In this document: one piece after another, positions 25,437 through 33,355 of the stretch
How the letters are laid out: each line of letters begins with the position of its first letter
Position numbering within the stretch: the stretch's first letter is position 1
NCBI RefSeq assembly: GCF_001368815.1
Contig: NZ_CTEI01000001.1
Coordinates: 558,001-622,000, forward strand
Source: Paraliobacillus sp. PM-2
GTDB taxonomy: Bacteria; Bacillota; Bacilli; Bacillales; Amphibacillaceae
DNA: 64,000 bases
Direction of reading: 5' to 3'
The notes under the pieces: generated by a model
The model's input: only the letters and a program-made list of their open reading frames with translations
Database searches by the model: none
Told to the model about the DNA's origin: nothing
Translations under genes and position numbers: made by a program

Positions 25437-26678
25437 ATGTCACAGTTAGAACACAATAGCGCACCAGAAGTGAAGAAAGAATTCATTCCTTACTGGTGGA
25501 AAGTAGTTTTTGTATTCTCATTAGGTTGGGCCATTATGTACGCCGATCGAACGATATTGAATCCGGTCATGCCTAACTTGGCAGCAGAATTTGGATTGAC
25601 CAACTCGCAATTAGGTCTATTAAATTCAGTCTTCTTCTTAACTTATGCCGTATTACAAATGCCGTCGGGTGCATTAGGTGATAAGTTTGGTAGAAAATAC
25701 GTCCTTGTTCCTGGTTTTATCTTATTTGGTGTTTTTACAGCTATATCAGGGATCGCAACTAGCTTTGCTTTTCTATTAATTGCACGTGCGATTACAGGTC
25801 TAGGAGAAGGAACGTACTACGGACCGCAATATGCCCTATCATCAGATGCAATTCCAAAGAAAAACCTTACTGTTGGTACAGCAATTATCAATAGTGGGAT
25901 GGCGATTGGTATTTCGGGCGGTTATATCCTTTCGAGTTATTTAACATTGGAAATGGGCTATAGTTGGAGAGCGCCATTCTATGTGATGTCCGTTCCAACC
26001 GTTTTAGTCGGTATCATGATTTGGTTTATCATTCGTGAAAAGAGAAGAACCAATAAACAAGTTGAAGAAAATACAACAGTGGAGAAAGAGAAAATTGATT
26101 GGAGCTTCTTAAAAAATAGAAATATTATTGCCGTTCTTATTATGGTCTTTTGTTCATTATACGGATTTTTCATGGTTATCACATGGTTACCACAATATCT
26201 TCAAGTAGAACGTGGTTTTCAAGGTAGTGACGTTGGATTCATTTCTTCCCTAATTCCATGGGCGTCCATACCTGGTGCATTAATTTTTGCTTATTTATCA
26301 GATAAGCTTGGTAGACGTAAACCGTTAATCTTTTTCTTAGTACCTATTGCTGCTATTTCAATCTTTGCAGTTGCTTATATTCAAAGTATTCCACTTATGA
26401 TTGTCGCTTTAATCGTTTATGGTCTAACTGGTAAGTTAGCACTTGATCCAGTATTGATTGCATTTGTTGCTGATAATGCACCTAAAAAAGTATATAGTAC
26501 AATATTTGGTATTTATAACTTTGTTGGGATGTCATCATCCATCTTGGCACCTTATATTACAGGCGCAATCGTTGACGTTGCAGGAACAATGAAAACTGGT
26601 TTCTTCGTTTCGATGGTACTGCTTGGAATTGGATTTGTAGCAATGTTATTTACAACAGAAAAAAAGACAACTGTATAA
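25437..26678 (+). CDS. MFS transporter (anion:cation symporter type)
   Basis: 413 residues, 12 predicted membrane helices with a charged central loop (about 200-225). The signature GDKFGRKYVLVPG after helix 2 and its echo DKLGRRKPL after helix 8 are standard for the major facilitator superfamily; the start WWKVVFVFSLGWAIMYADR resembles the ACS subfamily that carries organic anions. It heads the operon with fdrA, two carbamoyltransferase subunit genes and carbamate kinase, so a ureide, oxamate or related acid is the probable substrate (inference). The ribosome site AAGGGAGAG is good. Confidence 0.88.
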   Translation: MSQLEHNSAPEVKKEFIPYWWKVVFVFSLGWAIMYADRTILNPVMPNLAAEFGLTNSQLGLLNSVFFLTYAVLQMPSGALGDKFGRKYVLVPGFILFGVFTAISGIATSFAFLLIARAITGLGEGTYYGPQYALSSDAIPKKNLTVGTAIINSGMAIGISGGYILSSYLTLEMGYSWRAPFYVMSVPTVLVGIMIWFIIREKRRTNKQVEENTTVEKEKIDWSFLKNRNIIAVLIMVFCSLYGFFMVITWLPQYLQVERGFQGSDVGFISSLIPWASIPGALIFAYLSDKLGRRKPLIFFLVPIAAISIFAVAYIQSIPLMIVALIVYGLTGKLALDPVLIAFVADNAPKKVYSTIFGIYNFVGMSSSILAPYITGAIVDVAGTMKTGFFVSMVLLGIGFVAMLFTTEKKTTV

Positions 26679-26705
26679 GTCTAGATAAATGAAAGGAGAA
26701 CATAC

Positions 26706-28448
26706 ATGTTACACACCATTATTAAGCCTAATCTATATCAAGATTCAGTAAGTTTAATGTTACTGGCAAACAAACTCTCATCAATGGATGGCGTAGAGCA
26801 AATTTCTATTATGATGGGAACACCAGCTAACAAGGATATTTTCAAGAATACAGGTCTGTATACACCAGAACTAGATGATGCCAAACCATCTGATATGTGT
26901 ATTGTTATTCGAACAGAGGACCCTGAAATTATCGATACTGTATTAGAGCAGATTGATAGTTTTATACAAGATCAATCCTCATCTGGTTCAGCCAATGATT
27001 ATGAAAATGTTCGTACATGGGATCGTGCACTACAACAATTACCAGATGCAAATATGGCCTTACTATCTATTCCTGGTCAGCATGCAGCAACTGAAGCGCA
27101 TAAAGCATTAGATCGTGGATTACATGTATTCATGTTCAGTGATAACGTATCCAAAGAAGATGAGAAGGAATTGAAAGACAAAGCGCATGATAAAGGGCTC
27201 TTAGTGATGGGACCTGACTGTGGTACCGGCATTTTATCTGGTGTGCCATTAGCTTTTGCCAATGTCGTTGAAGAAGGCAATATCGGTATTGTAGGGGCTT
27301 CTGGAACAGGGATACAAGAAGTATCATCCTTGATTGATCGTCTAGGTGGAGGTATTACTCATGCTATTGGTACAGGTGGACGTGACCTAAAAGGGGATAT
27401 TGGAGCAGTAACGATGTTGGATGGAATTGCTGCACTTGAACAAGACCCTAATACGAAAGTAATCGTTGTGATTTCTAAACCACCAGAAAAAGCAGTACGT
27501 GAACAAGTTGTGCAAAAGCTTAGAGGATTATCCAAACCAGCAGTAGCTGTGTTTATGGGGGAAAAGCCAGAAGCACATGAAACAAATATCCAATATGCAT
27601 ACACCTTAGAAGAAACAGCACGATATGCAATTGAATTAGCAAAAGGACAAAAGGTGGATGCCTTTGATGAAGCAAAACGTCCTAATTTAACATTACATGC
27701 GAACCAAACGGCAATAAAAGGGCTCTATTCAGGAGGAACACTAGCGTCCGAAGCAGCAATGTTATTATATGAAGTTTTAGGTATTGAAAAATCGAATAAT
27801 GAAGAAGGATATTTATTAAAAGCAGCCAATCACGAGGTTATTGATCTTGGGGATGACAAGTATACCAAAAATAAACCGCATCCGATGATTGATCCATCTA
27901 CACGTAATACATTTATTGAAGAGGCAGCTCGTGATGAAGCGACTGGTGTGATTCTCTTTGATACTGTATTGGGTTATGGTTCACATGATGATCCAGCAGG
28001 AGAAGTCGTGAAAGCTGTAAATAATGCAAAAAGTATTGCTTCTGAACAAGGAAAGGAACTTTATTTTGTAACATCAATCTGTGGTACATCGAAAGACCCT
28101 CAAACTTTTGAAGAACAAAAAAATAAATTAATTGCGGCTAATGTCATCGTAGAGGAAAGTAATGTGAGAGCAGTTAAAACCTCTTTAGAGTTACTTGGGA
28201 AGGAGTTACCAACAACGACAACCGATTTACCTGTAGAAGAGAAAGCTGCACAACCAGAAGCAGAAGTTAGTGAAGTTTCTCAAAAAATTATGGATCTTTT
28301 AGTTAATAAACCACGTGTTGTAAATGTTGGATTGGCATCATTTGCACCTACAGTCATCAATCATGGTGGAAAGGTAGTCCAATATGATTGGCAACCAGTT
28401 GCTGGCGGTAATGAACGGTTAGCAAAAATACTTGCGAAGTTACAATAA
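26706..28448 (+). CDS. fdrA: FdrA/AllF, oxamate carbamoyltransferase subunit
   Basis: 580 residues related to succinyl-CoA synthetase alpha-type proteins, with GPDCGTGILSGVP, GASGTGIQEVSSLIDRLGG and VVISKPPEKAV among the conserved blocks. In E. coli FdrA (AllF) acts with the YlbE (AllG) and YlbF (AllH) proteins as a catabolic transcarbamylase yielding oxamate and carbamoyl phosphate from oxalurate, with carbamate kinase then making ATP. The same four genes are adjacent here. It follows the MFS gene by 27 bp, with AAAGGAG before ATG. The residues of about 500-525 are a variable linker to a final small domain. Confidence 0.88.
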   Translation: MLHTIIKPNLYQDSVSLMLLANKLSSMDGVEQISIMMGTPANKDIFKNTGLYTPELDDAKPSDMCIVIRTEDPEIIDTVLEQIDSFIQDQSSSGSANDYENVRTWDRALQQLPDANMALLSIPGQHAATEAHKALDRGLHVFMFSDNVSKEDEKELKDKAHDKGLLVMGPDCGTGILSGVPLAFANVVEEGNIGIVGASGTGIQEVSSLIDRLGGGITHAIGTGGRDLKGDIGAVTMLDGIAALEQDPNTKVIVVISKPPEKAVREQVVQKLRGLSKPAVAVFMGEKPEAHETNIQYAYTLEETARYAIELAKGQKVDAFDEAKRPNLTLHANQTAIKGLYSGGTLASEAAMLLYEVLGIEKSNNEEGYLLKAANHEVIDLGDDKYTKNKPHPMIDPSTRNTFIEEAARDEATGVILFDTVLGYGSHDDPAGEVVKAVNNAKSIASEQGKELYFVTSICGTSKDPQTFEEQKNKLIAANVIVEESNVRAVKTSLELLGKELPTTTTDLPVEEKAAQPEAEVSEVSQKIMDLLVNKPRVVNVGLASFAPTVINHGGKVVQYDWQPVAGGNERLAKILAKLQ

Positions 28449-28459
28449 ATGATCAATTG

Positions 28460-28493
28460 ATGCTGTTATCTTTCTGCTAGTGGATAACAGCAT
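28460..28493 (+). other. Perfect intercistronic hairpin
   Basis: ATGCTGTTATC and GATAACAGCAT form an 11-bp perfect stem around a 12-nt loop between fdrA and the DUF1116 gene. No T-run follows, so it is more likely an RNA processing or stability element than a full terminator. Confidence 0.6.
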
Positions 28494-28526
28494 GATATAA
28501 AAAGAAAAATCAGAGGAGGAATTTTC

Positions 28527-29789
28527 ATGTATAACACCATTCAAGAAGCAAACGAAGCAGTTGTAGAAAAGATGAAAAATGCCCAACCATTTTTAATAGA
28601 TGTTGTCCCAGCGCATACAGTAATTCCGGAGCATAATGAAGGGAAATTATTGACACATGCTGGGCCACCAATTGCATGGGAAGATATGACAGGTCCGATG
28701 AAAGGTTCTTGTATTGGCGCTGTTCTTTTTGAAGAATGGGCAAGTGATGAAAAAGAAGCAATCGCCATGCTTGAAGGTGGCGAAATTAAGTTTATGCCAA
28801 ATCATCATGTCAATTCAGTTGGGCCAATGGGTGGAATTACATCTGCCAATATGCCTGTGCTTGTTGTTGAAAACCGTGAAGAAGGAAATCGTGCCTACTG
28901 TACAATGAATGAAGGAATTGGTAAAGTACTTCGATTTGGTGCGTACAGTGAAGAAGTAGTTAATCGCCTTCAATGGATGAAAGATGTGTTAGGGCCTGCT
29001 TTATCACAAGCATTAAAACTAACACCTGAAGGATTGAATTTAAATGTAATGATGTCGAAAGCAATCACAATGGGAGATGAGTTCCACCAGAGAAATATTG
29101 CTGCTTCACTCATTTTTCTAAAAGAAGCATTACCATACTTATTAAAAATCGATATGGAAGAAGAGAAGCGTTCGGAAGTAATTAAATTTTTAGCAGATAC
29201 GGATCAATTCTTCTTAAATATTATGATGGCTACTGGTAAAGCGGTAATGGATGCAGCGCGTACGATTGAAGCAGGTACCATTATTACTGCGTTAACTCGA
29301 AATGGTAAAGATGTTGGTATCCGAATGAGTGGAACTGGTGATCAGTGGTTTACTGCACCGGTAAATACACCACAAGGGCTTTTCTTTACTGGCTATACGC
29401 AAGAAGATGCAAACCCAGATATCGGTGATAGTGCAATAGCTGAAGTATTAGGAATGGGTGGATTTGCAATGATCGCAGCTCCTGCCGTAACAAGATTTGT
29501 TGGAGCTGGCGGATTTGATGATGCATTATCAACAAGTAATGAAATGTCAGAAATAGGATTTGACCGTAATCCTAACTTCCCAATTCCAACATGGGATTTC
29601 CAAGGGGCAATATTAGGGATCGATGCGCGTAAAGTTGTTGAAACTGGTATTGAGCCAGTTATTAATACAGGTATTGCTCACAAGGAACCAGGTATTGGTC
29701 AAGTAGGAGCAGGTACTGTTCGTGCGCCATTAAACTGTTTTGAACAAGCGATTGAAGCATTAGCAGAAAAACTGAATATTGAAGCATAG
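28527..29789 (+). CDS. DUF1116 protein (YlbE/AllG-like transcarbamylase subunit)
   Basis: 420 residues of the YlbE family, with the typical start region (ANEAVVEKMKNAQPFLIDV) and conserved blocks HAGPPIAWEDMTGPMKG, FMPNHHVNSVGPMGGIT and AFNxx-like GIAHKEPGIGQVGAGTVR near the end. In E. coli the homologue is AllG, part of the oxamate carbamoyltransferase. The ribosome site AGAGGAGGAAT is strong. It sits between FdrA and the DUF2877 protein in the conserved order. Confidence 0.88.
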   Translation: MYNTIQEANEAVVEKMKNAQPFLIDVVPAHTVIPEHNEGKLLTHAGPPIAWEDMTGPMKGSCIGAVLFEEWASDEKEAIAMLEGGEIKFMPNHHVNSVGPMGGITSANMPVLVVENREEGNRAYCTMNEGIGKVLRFGAYSEEVVNRLQWMKDVLGPALSQALKLTPEGLNLNVMMSKAITMGDEFHQRNIAASLIFLKEALPYLLKIDMEEEKRSEVIKFLADTDQFFLNIMMATGKAVMDAARTIEAGTIITALTRNGKDVGIRMSGTGDQWFTAPVNTPQGLFFTGYTQEDANPDIGDSAIAEVLGMGGFAMIAAPAVTRFVGAGGFDDALSTSNEMSEIGFDRNPNFPIPTWDFQGAILGIDARKVVETGIEPVINTGIAHKEPGIGQVGAGTVRAPLNCFEQAIEALAEKLNIEA

Positions 29790-29794
29790 GCCAC

Positions 29795-30670
29795 ATGGCA
29801 CATATTATAACTGCACAGGGATATAGCTCCTTTATCCCTGTGCTACTTTCTAAAGATACAAAAGGAAAAGTACTTAATAAATATGAAACGGGGTTCAATA
29901 TTTTAGCAGGATCACGTTTGATTTTTATTGGTACCGAAAAAAATGGCTACTCACCGTTTGGTATTCATTTATCAAGTCAAGACTATTTACCTTATTCGAA
30001 GAAGGTAAATATCGGGGCATCTGTGACTTTCGGACCGCGCGAATTAATAATAGAAGATCTTTTTTCCATTACATTAAGAGACGATAAGGCATATGATCCT
30101 ATTGTACCTATTGAGAGGGAAAAGATTACAACAGCATGGAAACAAATGATTCCAAAGGTATGGCTAGAAAGAGGTTATACGAAAATTCTTTCAACAGATT
30201 TAGCAGTGGCAATGGAAGTAATATGGGAAATGAAGGAACCAACAACTGTGGAACAAAAGATGATTAGACGATTAATTAATTGTTGTTCCCCTCATGTTTC
30301 TAATGAAGAAATGGATGCTGTATGCCATTATTTTGTTGGCAGAGGTGTTGGTCTTACACCAAGTGGTGATGATGTGCTTGTTGGTGTGGCTGCTATTTTA
30401 TATGGGAAATATGGACCTCGTCATCCTTTTATAAAGGGGATTAAAAAGGTTAAAGACAAAGACAGAACGACAATGGTTAGTCAAACGTTCTATCAATATG
30501 CATCAATAGGAGCATTTCAATCTACGATTCTATCAACCATGCATGCTCTATCTAGTACAAATGAATCGTTAGTGGCTGCTGTTAATCAATTATTAGAAAG
30601 TGGGCATAGTTCGGGTTTTGATACGTCGTTTGGTATGTACGTTGGACTAATAGGTAGACAGGAGGAATAG
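29795..30670 (+). CDS. DUF2877 protein (YlbF/AllH-like transcarbamylase subunit)
   Basis: 291 residues. The block FVGRGVGLTPSGDDVLVGV is the hallmark of DUF2877, and SSGFDTSFGMYVG-type residues end the family. It starts 5 bp after the DUF1116 stop with no clear ribosome site of its own, so translation is probably coupled. Third subunit of the FdrA-type carbamoyltransferase by homology and context. Confidence 0.85.
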   Translation: MAHIITAQGYSSFIPVLLSKDTKGKVLNKYETGFNILAGSRLIFIGTEKNGYSPFGIHLSSQDYLPYSKKVNIGASVTFGPRELIIEDLFSITLRDDKAYDPIVPIEREKITTAWKQMIPKVWLERGYTKILSTDLAVAMEVIWEMKEPTTVEQKMIRRLINCCSPHVSNEEMDAVCHYFVGRGVGLTPSGDDVLVGVAAILYGKYGPRHPFIKGIKKVKDKDRTTMVSQTFYQYASIGAFQSTILSTMHALSSTNESLVAAVNQLLESGHSSGFDTSFGMYVGLIGRQEE

Positions 30671-30674
30671 TGAA

Positions 30675-31637
30675 ATGAACAAAAAGCGTATTTTGATTGC
30701 GCTAGGTGGTAATGCTATCTTGCAATCAAAACAAGAAGCAACGTATGAAGTACAACGAAATAATATTCAGCAAAGTTGTGAGATCATTGCTGATTTAATT
30801 GAACAAGGTCACGAAATTGTTGTAACACATGGTAATGGCCCACAAGTAGGGAATATTTTGCGTCAACAAGAGGAAGCAAAGGATGTTGTACCGCCATTTC
30901 CATTGGATGTTTGTAATGCCGAGAGTCAAGGATTTATTGGCTATATGTTAGAACAAGCTCTGCGAAACGAGATGATCAAACGAGGTATAAACAAGGATGT
31001 CACAACGGTATTAACAGAATCAGAGGTTTCATCAAATGATAGCGCTTTCTCTAATCCCGAAAAACCAATTGGCGTTTTTTATTCTGAAGTAGAGGCGAAA
31101 CAATTATCCCAGGACAAAGGTTGGGTCATGAAGGAAGATAGTAATCGCGGTTATCGTCGTGTGGTCCCATCCCCTAAGCCTATGAAAATTATTGGAAGTC
31201 AATTAATACAAGAGTTGGTAAATAACGAAAAGATCGTTATTGCTGCTGGTGGTGGCGGTATTCCAGTTGTGAAACAGGAAGATGGCACGTATAAAGGGAT
31301 TGAAGCAGTTATTGACAAAGATAGAAGTGGCAGTCAATTAGCGAAAGAAGTAAACGCTGATGTATTTATGATTGTAACTGATGTTGATCATGTGTTTGTA
31401 CATTATGGAACACCAAAACAAAAAGCATTGAGCGACGTTAGTGTAGAAGAAATCAAACAATATATTGCTGATGGGGAATTTAGCGCAGGAAGTATGGGCC
31501 CTAAGGTAGAAGCAGCACTATCGTTTGCTGAAAATAACGGACATTCCATCATCTGTTCCCTAAACAAAGCACATCAAGCAATCAACGGCTCAACAGGAAC
31601 TCATATGGGAGAGAGGGACAGACACCTTGTTCCATAA
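30675..31637 (+). CDS. arcC: Carbamate kinase with REP-derived C-terminal tail
   Basis: 320 residues of the amino-acid-kinase fold: ALGGNAILQ at the N-terminus, VVTHGNGPQVGNI, AAGGGGIPVV, IDKDRSGSQLA, VTDVDHVFVHYG and AGSMGPKVEAALSF are diagnostic. It converts carbamoyl phosphate and ADP to ATP plus carbamate, recovering energy from the FdrA/AllGH reaction. The ribosome site AGGAGGAAT is 4 bp after the previous stop. The normal family end would be about GTH(I); here THMGERDRHLVP is encoded by a degenerate REP unit (31607-31633). Fold and active site are untouched. Confidence 0.92.
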   Translation: MNKKRILIALGGNAILQSKQEATYEVQRNNIQQSCEIIADLIEQGHEIVVTHGNGPQVGNILRQQEEAKDVVPPFPLDVCNAESQGFIGYMLEQALRNEMIKRGINKDVTTVLTESEVSSNDSAFSNPEKPIGVFYSEVEAKQLSQDKGWVMKEDSNRGYRRVVPSPKPMKIIGSQLIQELVNNEKIVIAAGGGGIPVVKQEDGTYKGIEAVIDKDRSGSQLAKEVNADVFMIVTDVDHVFVHYGTPKQKALSDVSVEEIKQYIADGEFSAGSMGPKVEAALSFAENNGHSIICSLNKAHQAINGSTGTHMGERDRHLVP

Positions 31638-31675
31638 AAAGAAATAATGGGACAAAGTGCCTGACCCCTTGTCCC
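31607..31675. repeat. REP pair, first unit inside arcC
   Basis: 31607-31633 matches the family in 22 of 27 positions (compared with the unit at 39822) and forms the end of arcC. 31649-31675 is a B-type unit (AAAGTGCCTGACCCC) 11 bp after the stop. Confidence 0.8.
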
Positions 31676-31680
31676 AATCC

Positions 31681-31719
31681 AAAAAATGACCTGAAGTTTA
31701 ATTCAGTGTCATTTTTTTG
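31681..31719 (+). terminator. Rho-independent terminator of the arcC operon
   Basis: AAAAAATGAC, CTGAA, loop, TTCAG, TGTCATTTTTTT: a long stem with one small offset and a seven-T tail. Confidence 0.85.
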
Positions 31720-31806
31720 TGTTTAGAGGGGTCAGTGATATTATCCCCTTATAGTAGACACATAAATTATTGGGTGTTATGTTTTCGCTATAAGGGGAGA
31801 TTTTTT

Positions 31807-32151
31807 ATGACAAAAAGATATTCAAAAGAATTTAAAGAGAAAGTTGTGCAATATTACCATGATCATGAAGGTTTAGGTTATTTAAGTGTTGCAAGAGTTT
31901 TTGATATTCCCAGTGATGAAACCGTTCGAACATGGATTAAAAAGGTGGAAAAGGAAGGTTCTAATGCATTTGATTCTAAACCGAGAAAAAGTAAGATAGA
32001 ACGTAAAAAACAAATAAAAAAGAATACAAAGCCAATTTCTGCAGATAAGTGGGAAGATCCCAAGACCATGGCTGAACGGATCGCATTTTTAGAAGCTGAG
32101 AATGCTTATATAAAAAAGTTAATACAGCTCAGAGAGGAGGGAAAGAAGTAA
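31807..32151 (+). CDS. IS3-family OrfA, copy 2
   Basis: 114 residues identical to OrfA of copy 1: HTH (LSVARVFDIPSDETVRTW) plus the zipper-like end. ATG at 31807; the frameshift heptamer is at 32112-32118. Confidence 0.92.
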   Translation: MTKRYSKEFKEKVVQYYHDHEGLGYLSVARVFDIPSDETVRTWIKKVEKEGSNAFDSKPRKSKIERKKQIKKNTKPISADKWEDPKTMAERIAFLEAENAYIKKLIQLREEGKK

Positions 32152-33017
32152 AACGAGCTAAGGATAAATTTAAGATAATTTATGATCTAGCAGCTATTTA
32201 TCTTATTATTGATTTATGCTTAATAGCGAATGTATCCAAAAGTGGATATTACAAATGGAAAAAAAGAAAATCAAGGCCTATGACTGTGAAAGAAAAAGAC
32301 GAAGAGAGTTTAAAGAAACTTATTTCAAAAATATATAAAGAAACAAGCTATACCTATGGTTATCCTAGAATTACGGATGAGATTAAAGAAAGCTACAAAC
32401 AGAAGGTTAATCATAAACGTGTTTATAGACTGATGAAAGAAATGAATATTCAGGCTCTTAGTTTTCGGAAGAAACACAAGTATAAACAAGAGGGAAATAC
32501 AGCTGAGAATATCCTCAATCGAGAGTTTGATGTAGATAAACCATTTAAAAAGTTGGCTACGGACATTACATATTTGTATGTAGGTCGTACACGCCTATAC
32601 CTGTGCGCTATTTTAGATTTATATAATAATGAAATAGTTTCCTATCACATTAGTGATAAGAATGATAATGCATTGGTACTGAAAGCCTTAGAGATAGCAA
32701 CAAAAAAAGGAGACGTGAAAGATACCTTAATTCATAGTGATCAAGGGCATCAATTCACGTCTTATGCTTACACTTATCAATTAAAATCATATCAAATGAA
32801 AAAGAGTATGTCTAACAAAGGTAATTGTTGGGATAACGCACCGATTGAAAGCTTTTTTGGCCGACTGAAAGAGGAATCTATTCGTATTCAGAAGCCGAGA
32901 ACCAAAGAAGAAGTTTATCGTACAGTAGAATGGTATATAGATTTCTATAACAACAAAAGAAGACAAAAAGGCTTAGGATCATTAGCGCCGGTACAATACA
33001 AAGAGAGAATAGCATAA
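32118..33017 (+). CDS. IS3-family OrfB, copy 2
   Basis: Identical to OrfB of copy 1, expressed by -1 frameshift as OrfAB. DDE blocks LATDITYLY, IHSDQGHQ and NAPIESFFG are intact. The identity of both copies implies a recent burst and probably current activity. Confidence 0.9.
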   Translation, partial: VNTAQRGGKEVKRAKDKFKIIYDLAAIYLIIDLCLIANVSKSGYYKWKKRKSRPMTVKEKDEESLKKLISKIYKETSYTYGYPRITDEIKESYKQKVNHKRVYRLMKEMNIQALSFRKKHKYKQEGNTAENILNREFDVDKPFKKLATDITYLYVGRTRLYLCAILDLYNNEIVSYHISDKNDNALVLKALEIATKKGDVKDTLIHSDQGHQFTSYAYTYQLKSYQMKKSMSNKGNCWDNAPIESFFGRLKEESIRIQKPRTKEEVYRTVEWYIDFYNNKRRQKGLGSLAPVQYKERIA

Positions 33018-33276
33018 TGACCCCAAACTTTTTGTGTCTACTTGACAGGGGTATGCTTACAGACCCCCTGTCCCAAATCACGAAAATTTCTATCGACATA
33101 CAGATAGCATAATACGGCTACGAATGCATATATTAAACAGTGTGATGAAAGGATAAAGGAAAATTAGGGATTAGAGGGTAAATATCGCTTTTTCGAAAAA
33201 AAAAGGAATTAAGTTAAAAGCAGGTGTGTCATAGTATGAACGCTAAAATACGATGATATGGGTTGTTAACCACATG

Positions 33277-33305
33277 TTGACAACGTAATTTTCCTTGAAT
33301 AGAAT
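33277..33305 (+). promoter_or_regulatory. Sigma-A promoter of the first GH84 gene
   Basis: TTGACA at 33277-33282, exactly 17 bp, TAGAAT at 33300-33305, 50 bp before the start codon. The rest of the 280-bp gap after the IS shows no gene. Confidence 0.75.
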
Positions 33306-33355
33306 GAAAGTGAAAAATTTAGTTTCATAGTATAAAAATCCAAAGGAGGGAAAGT

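Larger units (their letters stand above)
31736..33059 (+). mobile_element. IS3-family (IS150-like) insertion sequence, copy 2
   Basis: 1324 bp, same length, ends and encoded proteins as copy 1 at 20580-21903 and in the same orientation. It has its own 3-bp duplication CAG (31733-31735 and 33060-33062), so it arrived by a separate transposition. It lies between the arcC terminator and the first GH84 gene. Confidence 0.93.
31721..33074. repeat. Degenerate REP split by IS copy 2
   Basis: Left half GTTTAGAGGGGTCAG (31721-31735, decayed outer arm) and right half CAGACCCCCTGTCCC (33060-33074). Without the IS and one CAG the inner palindrome GGGGTCAGACCCC is exact. Confidence 0.82.

Noticed and set aside
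20580-33059. Composite transposon made of the two IS3-family copies
   Set aside because: Each copy has its own 3-bp target duplication (CTG, CAG), showing separate insertions.
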